Shown here: piece after piece, positions 23,187-31,524 of the stretch
Numbering within the stretch: position 1 is the stretch's first letter
How the letters are laid out: each line of letters begins with the position of its first letter
NCBI RefSeq assembly: GCF_003586305.1
Contig: NZ_QXJI01000004.1
Coordinates: 62,001-126,000 of the forward strand
Direction of reading: 5' to 3'
Length of the DNA: 64,000 bases
DNA from: Cognatilysobacter tabacisoli
Lineage (GTDB): Bacteria > Pseudomonadota > Gammaproteobacteria > Xanthomonadales > Xanthomonadaceae
The notes under the pieces: model-generated
What the model was told of the DNA's origin: nothing
The model's database searches: none
The model's input: the letters and a program-made list of their open reading frames with translations, nothing else
Position numbers and translations under genes: made by a program

Positions 23187-23576
23187 TGGGTTCCCCTGGA
23201 AGCGGTGCACGAAGTGGCGCAAAGGACAGCCGTCCCACCGTAGCCCGCGGCTCGCGCACGCGCCAACCCTGACCAAGGTCATGGGTCGGTGCGAGAATGC
23301 CGTCGGTGGCGCGGTTCGCGCGGGGCCGCGCACGGCGCGGCGCGCGACGCCGCCCCCTCGACGGCGCCCGCTGCAGCCCAGCGGCGGCGTGGCCGCCACG
23401 GCGGTCCGCCAGCCCGCATGGCCGCGGACGCGCGGCGCGTATGGCCCAGGCCGCGCATCGCGATGGCGTCGATTCGATAGGAACTTTCGATAGCCGCATT
23501 CGACTCCCGCCGTCGCCCGCGCGCCGGCGCCCCTGACCCCGACGCGCGCCCGGCGCGCGCCCACCGAGACCCCCGC
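23187..23576. other. Divergent intergenic region, no gene seen
   Basis: About 390 bp between the divergent amidohydrolase pair and AMP nucleosidase. It is extremely GC-rich and contains only short shadow frames. It should contain both promoters, but I could not pick convincing boxes. Confidence 0.5.
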
Positions 23577-24353
23577 ATGAAGGACAAGGAACAGATCGTC
23601 GCCAACTGGCTGCCGCGCTACACCGGCGTGCCGCTCGACCAGTTCGGCAAGCACGTGCTGCTGACCAATTTCGGCGGCTACCTGCACGTGTTCTCGCGGC
23701 TGACCGGCGCGCCGGTGGTCGGCCTCGACCGGCCGATGCCGAGCGCCACCGCCGACGGCATCACGATGATCAACTTCGGCATGGGCAGCCCGAACGCGGC
23801 CACGCTGATGGACCTGCTGTCGGCCATCTCGCCCGAGGCGGTGCTGTTCCTCGGCAAGTGCGGCGGGCTCAAGCGCAAGAACCAGCTCGGCGACCTGATC
23901 CTGCCGATCGCGGCGATCCGCGGCGAGGGCACCAGCGACGACTACCTGCCGCCGCAGGTGCCGGCGCTGCCGGCGTTCGCGCTGCAGCGCGCGGTGTCGA
24001 CGATGATCCGCGACCTCGGCCACGACTACTGGACCGGCACCGTGTACACGACCAACCGGCGCGTGTGGGAACACGACGAGGCCTTCAAGGAGCGGCTGCG
24101 CGCGATGCGCTGCATGGCGATCGACATGGAGACGGCCACGGTGTTCGCCGCCGGCTTCGCCAACCGCATCCCGTGCGGTGCGCTGCTGCTGGTGTCCGAC
24201 CAGCCGATGATCCCGGAGGGCGTGAAGACCGAGGCCTCCGACGCGCGCGTCAGTGCCGACTACGTCGACAACCACATCCAGGTCGGCATCGAGGCGCTGC
24301 GGCTGATCCGCCGCCACGGCAAGTCGGTGCGCCACCTGCGCTTCGACGAATAG
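23577..24353 (+). CDS. amn: AMP nucleosidase (short, single-domain form)
   Basis: A 258-residue nucleoside-phosphorylase-fold enzyme of the AMP nucleosidase type (EC 3.2.2.4), which splits AMP to adenine and ribose 5-phosphate. Family landmarks: LLTNFGGYL, MINFGMGSPNAATLMDLL, VLFLGKCGGLK and IDMETATVFAAGF, the last holding the purine/ribose-binding Glu pair. E. coli Amn has an extra N-terminal domain of about 200 residues; this short version is the form seen in Bacteroidetes and some Gammaproteobacteria. It is cytosolic, with a likely role in AMP and energy-charge control. The ATG at 23577 is the only start that leaves the family N-terminus (KEQIVANWLPRYTG) intact. Confidence 0.88.
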   Translation: MKDKEQIVANWLPRYTGVPLDQFGKHVLLTNFGGYLHVFSRLTGAPVVGLDRPMPSATADGITMINFGMGSPNAATLMDLLSAISPEAVLFLGKCGGLKRKNQLGDLILPIAAIRGEGTSDDYLPPQVPALPAFALQRAVSTMIRDLGHDYWTGTVYTTNRRVWEHDEAFKERLRAMRCMAIDMETATVFAAGFANRIPCGALLLVSDQPMIPEGVKTEASDARVSADYVDNHIQVGIEALRLIRRHGKSVRHLRFDE

Positions 24354-24440
24354 CCGGCGCCGGCCGGGGCGTGCCCGCGGTCGCAGCGGGTGCGCCGCCG
24401 GCGTCGTACCCTGTGGGTCCCGGCACGCGCGGAGCCCGCC

Positions 24441-24848
24441 ATGGCCACCCAGACCGTTTCCGGCAGCTGCCACTGCGGCGCCGTCCGCTTCGAGGCCGAC
24501 CTCGACCTCACCGCGGCCACCGGCAAGTGCAACTGCTCGATGTGCACCAAGACGCGCTACTGGGTCGCGTTCCTGAAGCCGGACGCGTTCCGCCTGCTGA
24601 CCGACGAGGCCGCGCTGTCGGACTACACGTTCGGCCGCCACGCCACGCACTGGCCGTTCTGCCGCACCTGCGGCGTGCGGCCGTTCCTGCGCGGGCACCT
24701 GGCCGAACTGGGCGGCGACTACGTGTCGATCAACCTGGCCTGCATCGACGACCTCGATGCCGACACCCTGGCCGCGCTGCCGGTTCGCTACGCGGACGGG
24801 CGCCACGACAACTGGCACGCGCCGCCGGCGGTCGTCGGCCACCTGTGA
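24441..24848 (+). CDS. GFA/CENP-V family zinc protein
   Basis: A 135-residue member of the GFA (glutathione-dependent formaldehyde-activating) fold. Zinc ligands are visible as SCHCGAV, CNCSMC and CRTCGVRPF. The founding member Gfa was proposed to speed formation of S-hydroxymethylglutathione, but most relatives have no proven reaction and catalysis by Gfa has been disputed. A link to the frm operon 17 kb away is possible but not shown. It follows AMP nucleosidase by about 90 bp on the same strand. Confidence 0.88.
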   Translation: MATQTVSGSCHCGAVRFEADLDLTAATGKCNCSMCTKTRYWVAFLKPDAFRLLTDEAALSDYTFGRHATHWPFCRTCGVRPFLRGHLAELGGDYVSINLACIDDLDADTLAALPVRYADGRHDNWHAPPAVVGHL

Positions 24849-24926
24849 ACCGGGTCGGCGACCGGCGTCGCGACCCCTGAGAAGCGCAACCGCCACACTG
24901 GCGGCCGGGCTAGGGAGGACATGGGC

Positions 24927-25517
24927 ATGGAACAGGGAGGCTGGAACGAGGCGGTGTTCCTGCTGCTGGGCGCGGCGCTGACGTGGGCGTTCTATTTCGT
25001 CCAGCGCCGGGTCGAGCGGCGCGGCGACGTCGACGCGATCGAGCGCCACCAGAAGCTGCTGGCGCTGAAGCAGGGGCTGGACGGCGCCAACGTCGACCTC
25101 GACGAGCTGCGCCGGTTCGAGCGGCGGCTGATCGGCAAGGCCGAGGTCGCCGTGCGCCTGGCCGACGACTACTTCACCCGCGCCGAACAGGTGGCGCGCG
25201 ACAGCGACGACGCACGGATCAGCCAGACCGAAATGAACCAGCAGGCCGCCACCCGCTTCGAACGCGTCGACCGCCGGCTCGATGCGCTGGTCGTGCACCT
25301 GCGCCGCCAGCTCGACGCCGGCAACCGGGCGACGTTCGACGAGGCGCACCGCGCCTGGCTGCGGTTCCGCGAGTGCTACGCGCGCTTCATCTCGCAGTCG
25401 TACTCGACCGGCTCGATCCGCCCGCTGATCCACGCGGTCACGCTGGAAAGCATCACCGCCGCGTGGACGACCGAGCTGGAGACCCAGCTCGGCGACGAAT
25501 CGCTGGGCGAGGACTGA
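24927..25517 (+). CDS. Membrane-anchored DUF1311/LprI-like protein
   Basis: A 196-residue protein with one N-terminal membrane helix (AVFLLLGAALTWAFYFVQRR), a charged coiled-coil-like middle (residues about 28-100) and a C-terminal LprI/DUF1311-like module. The module is recognised by DEAHRAWLRFRECYARF followed by LESITAAWTTELE; the usual Cys pair is only partly kept. LprI in mycobacteria inhibits lysozyme, but the family as a whole is uncharacterised. The start at 24927 is chosen over the ATG at 24921 because GGGAGG (24913-24918) is then 8 nt away instead of 2. The downstream DUF924 gene starts 4 bp after the stop, so the two form an operon. Confidence 0.75.
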   Translation: MEQGGWNEAVFLLLGAALTWAFYFVQRRVERRGDVDAIERHQKLLALKQGLDGANVDLDELRRFERRLIGKAEVAVRLADDYFTRAEQVARDSDDARISQTEMNQQAATRFERVDRRLDALVVHLRRQLDAGNRATFDEAHRAWLRFRECYARFISQSYSTGSIRPLIHAVTLESITAAWTTELETQLGDESLGED

Positions 25518-25521
25518 GCCG

Positions 25522-26082
25522 ATGACGAACCTGCAGCCGCACGAGGTGATCGGGTTCTGGCGCGACGCCGGGCCGGGGCGCTGGTTCGCCACCGACGCGG
25601 CGTTCGACGCGGCCTGCGCGCGCTTCGTCGACGCCCACCACGCCGCGGCGCGGCGCGAGCTGGACGGCTGGCTCGCCAGCGCCGACGGCGCGCTGGCCCT
25701 GGTGCTGCTGCTCGACCAGATCCCGCGCAACGTGTTCCGCGGCAGCGCGCACGCGTTCGCGACCGATCCGCTGGCGCTGCGCTTCGCCGCGCACGCGGTC
25801 GACGCCGGCTTCGACACCGCGGTCGACCCGGCGCTGCGGGTGTTCCTGTACCTGCCGTTCGAGCACAGCGAGGCGCTCGACGACCAGCAGCGCGCGGTGA
25901 TGCTGACCGGGGCAATGGCCGCGGCCGATCCGGGCGAGGCGGCGGCGATGTACGCCGACTACGCGCGACGGCACCGCGACGTGATCGAGCGCTTCGGCCG
26001 CTTCCCGCACCGCAACCGCGCGCTCGGCCGCGACAGCACGCCGGACGAGCAGGCCTACCTCGACGCCGGCGGCGGCTTCTAG
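25522..26082 (+). CDS. DUF924 family protein
   Basis: A 186-residue helical protein of the DUF924 family. The opening (VIGFWRDAGPGRWFATDAAF), the central LLLDQIPRNVFRGSAHAFA and the C-terminal RFGRFPHRNRALGR are all conserved landmarks. Structures of the family show a TPR-like helical fold; no biochemical function is established. It starts 4 bp after the preceding gene. Confidence 0.88.
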   Translation: MTNLQPHEVIGFWRDAGPGRWFATDAAFDAACARFVDAHHAAARRELDGWLASADGALALVLLLDQIPRNVFRGSAHAFATDPLALRFAAHAVDAGFDTAVDPALRVFLYLPFEHSEALDDQQRAVMLTGAMAAADPGEAAAMYADYARRHRDVIERFGRFPHRNRALGRDSTPDEQAYLDAGGGF

Positions 26083-26125
26083 CGGCAGAAAACCGTCGCC
26101 GCGGCGATCCGCGGCGCGCGACGCG

Positions 26126-26905
26126 TCACACCGCTTCGGCGCGCACCAGCCACACCTCGCCGCGGCGCGTGCGCGGCAGCCCGCTGAGCAGCGCGAACAG
26201 GGGCGCCAGCAGGCGCACGCCCCAGCCGAGCTTGCGCACCCGACGGAACGGACTCGACACGGCGCGTTCGGCGCGGATCGCGAAGCCGGCCTCGCGCAGC
26301 GCCTGCTCGAGCACCCACGGGCTCAGCGGCGTGATGTGGCCCTGCTCGCGGTAGTCGACGTCGCGGAACCACTGGAACTGCCCCTGCCGCAGGAACAGCG
26401 CCTGCGACACCGGGTTGGCGATGTTCGGCGTCGACAGCACCAGCTGGCCGCCGGCGGGCAGCAGCGCGCGGATCTGCCGCAGCGTGTGCCGCGGGTTCTC
26501 CAGGTGCTCGATGATCTCCAGCGCCATCACCGCGTCGAAGCCGCCGGGCCACTGCGCGGCGAAGCCGCCGTTGAGGTCGGCCGCGACGAACGCGATCGCG
26601 TCGGGCTTGAAGCTCTCGGCGAACAGGTCGCTGGCCGTCACCGCGAAGCCGGCATCGTGCAGGCGCAGCGACATCGCCCCGCTGCCGGCGCCGAACTCGA
26701 GCACGCGCGCGCCCGGCGCGGCGGCCTCGGCCAGCAGCGCCGCGGCGGCCTCGTGCAGTCCCGGCGCGGCGTAGATCGGCAGGCCGCGGTACTCGCGCAT
26801 GCGCCGGCCGTCGAAGCCGGTGCGGAAGCTGTCGGCGCGCCCGGCGACGAGCGCGTCGGCCGAGGGGGCGGACGCGGTTGCCGCCGGTTCCGTGGCGTCG
26901 GTCAT
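26126..26905 (-). CDS. Class I SAM-dependent methyltransferase
   Basis: A 259-residue Rossmann methyltransferase. Motif I is VLEFGAGSGAMSLRL (about 69-83), the acidic ribose-binding turn is ASDLF, and MALEIIEHLENPRHTLRQIR is the UbiG-like motif. The HL..P..TL pattern places it near methyltransferases that act on lipids or glycan intermediates (UbiG/Methyltransf_11/23 group). The substrate is unknown. It lies 7 bp after the glutaredoxin fusion gene on the same strand, so the two are cotranscribed. Confidence 0.85.
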   Translation of the reverse strand: MTDATEPAATASAPSADALVAGRADSFRTGFDGRRMREYRGLPIYAAPGLHEAAAALLAEAAAPGARVLEFGAGSGAMSLRLHDAGFAVTASDLFAESFKPDAIAFVAADLNGGFAAQWPGGFDAVMALEIIEHLENPRHTLRQIRALLPAGGQLVLSTPNIANPVSQALFLRQGQFQWFRDVDYREQGHITPLSPWVLEQALREAGFAIRAERAVSSPFRRVRKLGWGVRLLAPLFALLSGLPRTRRGEVWLVRAEAV

Positions 26906-26912
26906 CGCCGGA

Positions 26913-27842
26913 TCAGTACCGCGCGACGTGGCTGTCGGCGACGTCGGCCCAGGCCTCGATGCCGCCCTCGACGTTGTACAGCGCGCGGAAGCCGAGCCCG
27001 CGGAAGTGCTCGGCCGCCTGCGCGCTGCGCTGGCCGTGGTGGCACAGGAACGCGATCGGCGTGTCCTTCGGCAGCGCCTCGAGGTGGATCAGGCCGTCGC
27101 CGTCGAACACCGCGAACGGCTCGTTGACCGAGGCCAGCGCGCGCTCTTCCGGCGGGCGCACGTCGACCAGCGTCAGCGTGCCGGCGGCCACGCGCTCGCG
27201 CGCCTCGACCGGCGACAGCGCGGCGACCTTCGGCGGCGCATTCGGGTTGTCGATCACCAGCCCGCGGCCGCGCTCGTCGTCGACCCAGTCGATCGTCAGC
27301 CCCTCGGCGCGGCGCGCGCTGGCCAGGTCGAACTGCGCGCGGATGCCGTCGACCTCGGCCGCGATCGCGTTCGGCTCGGCTTGGGCGAGCTGCAGCTTGG
27401 TGTTGAAGCGGTTGTCGACGTCGACCTGCAGCGCATAGCCGTCGCCGGCGTTGGCGATCGCCTCGCGCAGCATCTGCACCGCGGCCGGGGTGATCGCGAT
27501 GCGCGGCGGCGTGCGGTCCGGCGCCGGCAGCCCGACCGCCTCGTGCAGCTGCCCGGAGTTGGCCATCTGCTCGATGATGTCGCTGCCGCCGAGCAGCTCG
27601 CCGCGGATGTACAGCTGCGGGATCGTCGGCCAGTCGCCGTAGGCCTTGATGCCCTCGCGGATCTCCGGGTCGGCCAGCACGTCGACGTGGGTGTAGTCGA
27701 TGCCGAGCGCGCCGAGCGCGCCGACGGCCTTGGCCGAGAAGCCGCACTGCGGCGCGCGCGGCTCGCCCTTCATGAACAGCACGATCGGGTGGGCGGCCAG
27801 CAGCGATTCGATGCGGGCGCGCAGGGCGGGGTCGAGGGACAT
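26913..27842 (-). CDS. Glutaredoxin / A-type-carrier-like / rhodanese fusion
   Basis: A 309-residue three-domain protein. Residues 1-105 are a Grx4-type monothiol glutaredoxin with the active site CGFS (Cys33) and the glutathione/Fe-S surface WPTIPQLY. Residues about 112-205 resemble the IscA/ErpA A-type fold (ITPAAVQMLREAI through GRGLVIDNPNAP) but contain none of the three Cys that bind iron or clusters. Residues about 210-309 are a rhodanese domain with active loop CHHGQRS (Cys267). CGFS glutaredoxins carry [2Fe-2S] clusters and rhodaneses move sulfane sulfur. The fusion therefore suggests a scaffold linking sulfur transfer to cluster handling (inference). Confidence 0.88.
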   Translation of the reverse strand: MSLDPALRARIESLLAAHPIVLFMKGEPRAPQCGFSAKAVGALGALGIDYTHVDVLADPEIREGIKAYGDWPTIPQLYIRGELLGGSDIIEQMANSGQLHEAVGLPAPDRTPPRIAITPAAVQMLREAIANAGDGYALQVDVDNRFNTKLQLAQAEPNAIAAEVDGIRAQFDLASARRAEGLTIDWVDDERGRGLVIDNPNAPPKVAALSPVEARERVAAGTLTLVDVRPPEERALASVNEPFAVFDGDGLIHLEALPKDTPIAFLCHHGQRSAQAAEHFRGLGFRALYNVEGGIEAWADVADSHVARY

Positions 27843-27950
27843 GGGGCGATCCGGTGCGGTGCAGGGGAACCGACAGTTTACGCCCGTCGCCCGGGCCGCC
27901 CCGCGAGCACGCGTCGCGGCGACGGCAGGGCCGCGTGGCATCATCCGCCG

Positions 27951-28778
27951 ATGCCCGCCGCCTCCCTCCAGCGCGTTCCGCGACGCCCGCACGCCGCGCC
28001 GGCGCTGTTCGTCGCCTCGCAGCTGGGCTGGGTCGCGGTGTGGGCCTGGGCCGGCTGGCGCTGGGGCGTGGCGACGATGATGGCCACGCACGCGGCGTTC
28101 CTGTGGGGCACGCTGCGGCCGGACTCGGCGTGGTTCAGCCCGGTGCTGCGGCGCCTGCCGACCGAGGCGCGCGTGGTCTGGCTGACGATCGACGACGGCC
28201 CGTCGCCGGACACCCGCGCGATGCTCGACCTGCTCGACGCCTACGGCGCGAAGGCCACGTTCTTCCTCGTCGGCAGCCGCGCGGCGGCGCGGCCGGCCGA
28301 CGTCGTCGCGATCGCGCGCCACCGCCACGACGTCGGCAACCACAGCCACCGCCACCCGGCCGCGTGGTTCTGGGCGCTCGGCCCGCTGCGGCTGTCGCGC
28401 GAAGTGGCCCGCACCCAGGCCGTGCTGGCCAAGCTCACCGGCCGGCCGCCGCGCTGGTTCCGCGCCGTGGTCGGCATGGCCAACCCGTTCCTGGCTGCGC
28501 CGCTGCGGCGGCACGGGCTGACGCGCGTGGCGTGGAGCGCGCGCGGTTACGACGCGGTCGTCGCCACGCCGGCCGACGTGGTCGCGCGGATCGAGAGGCA
28601 GCTGGCCCCTGGCGCGATCGTGCTGCTGCACGAGGGCGCCGCGCACGGTCGCAGCGTCGAGACGCTGGCGCTGCTGCTGAAGCGGCTGGACGAACTGGGC
28701 TACCGCTGCGTGCTGCCGGACGAGCTGTCGGCCGGGACGGCGGCCGTCGCCGCGCCCGCGGCGGCGACGTCGCCGTAA
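27951..28778 (+). CDS. Polysaccharide deacetylase (NodB domain)
   Basis: A 275-residue NodB-type (CE4) deacetylase. Residues of about 17-55 contain one or two hydrophobic segments that probably anchor it to the inner membrane. Motif 1 is LTIDDGPS (Asp81-Asp82). Motif 2 is HSHRH (His131 and His135), giving the metal triad. Further motifs RWFRAV and IVLLHEG are present; the His of LLHEG would be the catalytic acid side. It removes N-acetyl groups from sugars such as peptidoglycan or poly-GlcNAc; the exact polymer is not predictable. The following minus-strand methyltransferase converges with it. Confidence 0.9.
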   Translation: MPAASLQRVPRRPHAAPALFVASQLGWVAVWAWAGWRWGVATMMATHAAFLWGTLRPDSAWFSPVLRRLPTEARVVWLTIDDGPSPDTRAMLDLLDAYGAKATFFLVGSRAAARPADVVAIARHRHDVGNHSHRHPAAWFWALGPLRLSREVARTQAVLAKLTGRPPRWFRAVVGMANPFLAAPLRRHGLTRVAWSARGYDAVVATPADVVARIERQLAPGAIVLLHEGAAHGRSVETLALLLKRLDELGYRCVLPDELSAGTAAVAAPAAATSP

Positions 28779-28787
28779 GCCCCGCGA

Positions 28788-29483
28788 TCAGGCGGCGGGC
28801 CGGGTCGCGACCACGCGCCAGTTGTTGAACGGCGTGTTGCCGAACAGCGGGGTGAACTCGGCCTGCAGGCCGGCGGCGTCGAAGCGCGCGCGCAGCGCAT
28901 CGGCCGACGGGTAGCTGCGCGGACCGGCGTTCATCCAGCCGAGCAGGCGCGAGAACACGTCGACCGCGCGGGTGACGCGCGCGCGCCGTCCGCCGTCGTC
29001 GAGGCCGGTGCGGATCACCAGCCGCGCGCCCGGCGTCAGCATCGCGACCGCGGCGTCGAGCGTGCGCGCCTGTGCGTCCGGCGCGATGAACTGCAGCACG
29101 TCGAGGATCGCGACGCTGCCGGCGTGCGCCGGCGCGCCGGCGGCGAGGTCGACCGTGTCGAAGCCGACGTCGGCCAGCCCGGCGCGGCGGGCGGCGCGCG
29201 CGGCGCGCGCGACCTTGCCGGCGTCGTTGTCGACGCCGCGGTAGGCCAGCGCGATGCCGTCGGCGCGCAGCGCGTGCGCGAGCAGGCCGAGCCCGCAGCC
29301 CAGGTCGAGCAGCGGCGCCCGGGTACCGCGCAGCGCGTCGCACACGCCGGCATAGAGCGGGTCGCTGCCGAGCTTGGCGCGCGCGTAGTGGTAGTCCCAG
29401 CGGCTGCCGAGCGCGCGCTCGGGCAGGTAGTGGCGCGCGATCGCCGCCGCGCGCTCGCGCGGCATCGCCGCCGGTGCGCTCAC
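28788..29483 (-). CDS. Class I SAM-dependent methyltransferase
   Basis: A 231-residue Rossmann methyltransferase. Motif I is LLDLGCGLGLLAHAL (about 59-73), the post-I acidic residue is in GVDNDAGK and motif IV is VAILDVLQFIAP. The substrate is unknown. The chosen GTG start at 29483 overlaps the stop of the SGNH hydrolase (GTGA); an ATG six codons in (29465) is the alternative. The tight overlap makes it the last gene of a three-gene unit with the aminotransferase and the SGNH hydrolase. Confidence 0.8.
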   Translation of the reverse strand: MSAPAAMPRERAAAIARHYLPERALGSRWDYHYARAKLGSDPLYAGVCDALRGTRAPLLDLGCGLGLLAHALRADGIALAYRGVDNDAGKVARAARAARRAGLADVGFDTVDLAAGAPAHAGSVAILDVLQFIAPDAQARTLDAAVAMLTPGARLVIRTGLDDGGRRARVTRAVDVFSRLLGWMNAGPRSYPSADALRARFDAAGLQAEFTPLFGNTPFNNWRVVATRPAA

Positions 29484-30106
29484 GCGGCGGTCAGCAGCGC
29501 GCGGGCCACCGGCAGCGCGCGCTGCGCCCAGCGCGCGTACATCGCCGCCGACGGGTGCAGGCCGTCGTCGACCAGCATCGCCGCGTCGCCGTCGCCGTCG
29601 CGGCTGACGTCGGTGATGTTCACGAACGCGACCCCGTGCGCCTCGCACAGCGCGCACGCGGCGGCGTTGTAGTCGTCGAGCTCGCGCGCGACCTGCGCGG
29701 GGTCGCGGCCCTGCTGCGCGGCGAACGGGGTCACGCCCCAGTCGGGAATCGACAGCACCAGCACGCGATCGGCGCGGCCGCCGGCCAGCGCGACCGCGCG
29801 CGCCAGCAGCGTGTGGAACTCGCCGCGGTAGTCCGCGCACGAGCGGCCGCGGTACTGGTTGTTGACGCCGATCAGCAGGCTGACCAGGTCGTGCGTGCCG
29901 ACCGGCTCGGCTGCGGCGATGCCCACCGCCAGTTCGTCGGTGGTCCAGCCGGTCGTCGCGATCGTGCGCGGGTCGTCGAGCGCGATCCCTTCGGCGCGCA
30001 GCGCGGCGGCGAGCTGGTGGGTCCAGCGGCCGTCGGCCGGCACGCCCTCGCCGATCGTGTAGCTGTCGCCGAGGGCGAGGAAGCTCAGGGGCGCGCGGTC
30101 GGCCAT
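29480..30106 (-). CDS. SGNH/GDSL hydrolase
   Basis: A 208-residue cytosolic esterase of the SGNH superfamily. Block I is LALGDSYTIGEG with the catalytic Ser at about 14, block III is GVNNQYRG, and block V is VDDGLHPSA with the catalytic Asp and His. There is no signal peptide, unlike the TesA thioesterases. The substrate is probably a carboxylic ester and cannot be specified further. It starts 8 bp after the aminotransferase stop and overlaps the next methyltransferase by 4 bp. Confidence 0.9.
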   Translation of the reverse strand: MADRAPLSFLALGDSYTIGEGVPADGRWTHQLAAALRAEGIALDDPRTIATTGWTTDELAVGIAAAEPVGTHDLVSLLIGVNNQYRGRSCADYRGEFHTLLARAVALAGGRADRVLVLSIPDWGVTPFAAQQGRDPAQVARELDDYNAAACALCEAHGVAFVNITDVSRDGDGDAAMLVDDGLHPSAAMYARWAQRALPVARALLTAA

Positions 30107-30114
30107 CGTCGTGC

Positions 30115-31374
30115 TCAGGCCACGGCCGCGCGCGCGGACTCGGCCGCGTAGCGGTCGAGCACGCGGTCGATGCGGCCGAACACTTCGCGCATGTCGTCCG
30201 GCTGCGGCAGCAGGGTCACGCGGAAGTGGTTGCGGTACGGCACGTTGAAGCTCGAACCGGGCACGACGAGCACGTCCTCGGTCTCCAGCAGCTCCAGCGC
30301 GAAGCGGTGGTCGTCGAACCCGCGCGCGGCCGGGCCGACCACACCGGGGAACGCGTACAGCGCGCCGGCCGGCGTCACCAGCTGCAGGTGCGGGCTGGCG
30401 GCGACGGCGTCGACGACCGCGCGCCGCGCCTCGAACAGCCGCCCGCCCGGCGCGCACAGCGGCGCGATGGTGTCCTCGCCGTTGAGCGCGGCGTCGATCG
30501 CGAACTGGCCCGGCACGTTGGCGCACAGGCGCAGCGCGCCGAGCAGGTCCATCGCGTGGTGGAAGTCGCCGCTGGCCAGCGGGTCGCCGCTGAGCACCGC
30601 CCAGCCGACCCGCCAGCCGCACGCGCGGTGCACCTTCGACAGCCCGCCGAACGACAGGCACGGCGTGTCGCCGGCGAGCGGGGCCAGCGGCTGGAACGTC
30701 GCGTCGTCGTACAGAATCGAGTCGTAGATCTCGTCGGCCATCAGCAGCAGCTTGTGGCGCGCGGCGATCGCCGCGATCTTCTCGAGCAGCTCGCGCGGGT
30801 AGGCCGCGCCGGTGGGGTTGTTCGGGTTGATCAGCACGATCGCGCGGGCGCGGCTCGACACCAGCGACGCGATCTCCTCCGGGTCCGGCAGGAAGCCGTT
30901 CTCCGGCAGGCAGCGGTAATAGACCGGGCGGCCGTCGTTGAGGATCGTTGCGGCCGACCACAGCGGGTAGTCCGGCGACGGCAGCAGCACCTCGTCGCCC
31001 GGGTTCAGCAGCGCGCGCAGGCTCAGGTCGATCAGCTCGCTGACACCGTTGCCGATGAACACGCGCTCGGGCGAGGCGTTCGGCGTGCCGCGGCGCTTGT
31101 GGAACCCGGCGATCGCCTCGCGCGCGGCCGGCAGGCCCTGCTGGTGGGTGTACGGGTCGGTGTGGGCGATGTGGTCGGCGATCGCGCGCTGCAGGTGCTC
31201 CGGGGCGCGGAAGCCGAACGCGCCGGGATTGCCGATGTTGAGCTTGATCAGGGTGCGGCCCTGGGCCTCGAGCTCGCGTGCGCGGCGGGCCAGTTCGCCG
31301 CGGATCTCGTAGCGGACTTCGGACAGGCGTTCGCGCGTCTTCAACGCAGACGATTTCAGCGGGGTCGAGGACAT
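30115..31374 (-). CDS. PLP-dependent aminotransferase, AlaA-like
   Basis: A 419-residue fold-type I aminotransferase. The region LNIGNPGAFGFRAPEHL and the PNNPTGAAYPRELL motif are typical of the AlaA/AlaC group. The PLP lysine lies in SFGGLSKVHRACGWRVGW. DEIYDSILYDD and the C-terminal RVTLLP, whose Arg binds the substrate carboxylate, are also conserved. AlaA in E. coli is the main glutamate-pyruvate aminotransferase making alanine, and that is the most likely role. It heads a unit with the SGNH hydrolase and a methyltransferase. Confidence 0.88.
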   Translation of the reverse strand: MSSTPLKSSALKTRERLSEVRYEIRGELARRARELEAQGRTLIKLNIGNPGAFGFRAPEHLQRAIADHIAHTDPYTHQQGLPAAREAIAGFHKRRGTPNASPERVFIGNGVSELIDLSLRALLNPGDEVLLPSPDYPLWSAATILNDGRPVYYRCLPENGFLPDPEEIASLVSSRARAIVLINPNNPTGAAYPRELLEKIAAIAARHKLLLMADEIYDSILYDDATFQPLAPLAGDTPCLSFGGLSKVHRACGWRVGWAVLSGDPLASGDFHHAMDLLGALRLCANVPGQFAIDAALNGEDTIAPLCAPGGRLFEARRAVVDAVAASPHLQLVTPAGALYAFPGVVGPAARGFDDHRFALELLETEDVLVVPGSSFNVPYRNHFRVTLLPQPDDMREVFGRIDRVLDRYAAESARAAVA

Positions 31375-31489
31375 GCGGGGCAGGCGGGGCGGGGGTGGAG
31401 TGCCAGCCTAGCCCAACGACGCCAGCGAAGCAGCCGCGGCGGGGCGCGCCGGCGACGCGGGCGGCGGCGTCTGCGACCGCCATCGCGCT

Positions 31490-31495
31490 TAGAAT
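31490..31495 (+). promoter_or_regulatory. Probable -10 box of rsgA
   Basis: TAGAAT, the same hexamer found before maeB (34002) and aceE (42216). Transcription would start near 31501-31503, almost on the ATG at 31502, so the mRNA may be leaderless or nearly so. No convincing -35 box is seen. Confidence 0.5.
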
Positions 31496-31524
31496 CGCGG
31501 CATGACCCCGACCGCCGCGCGCCG

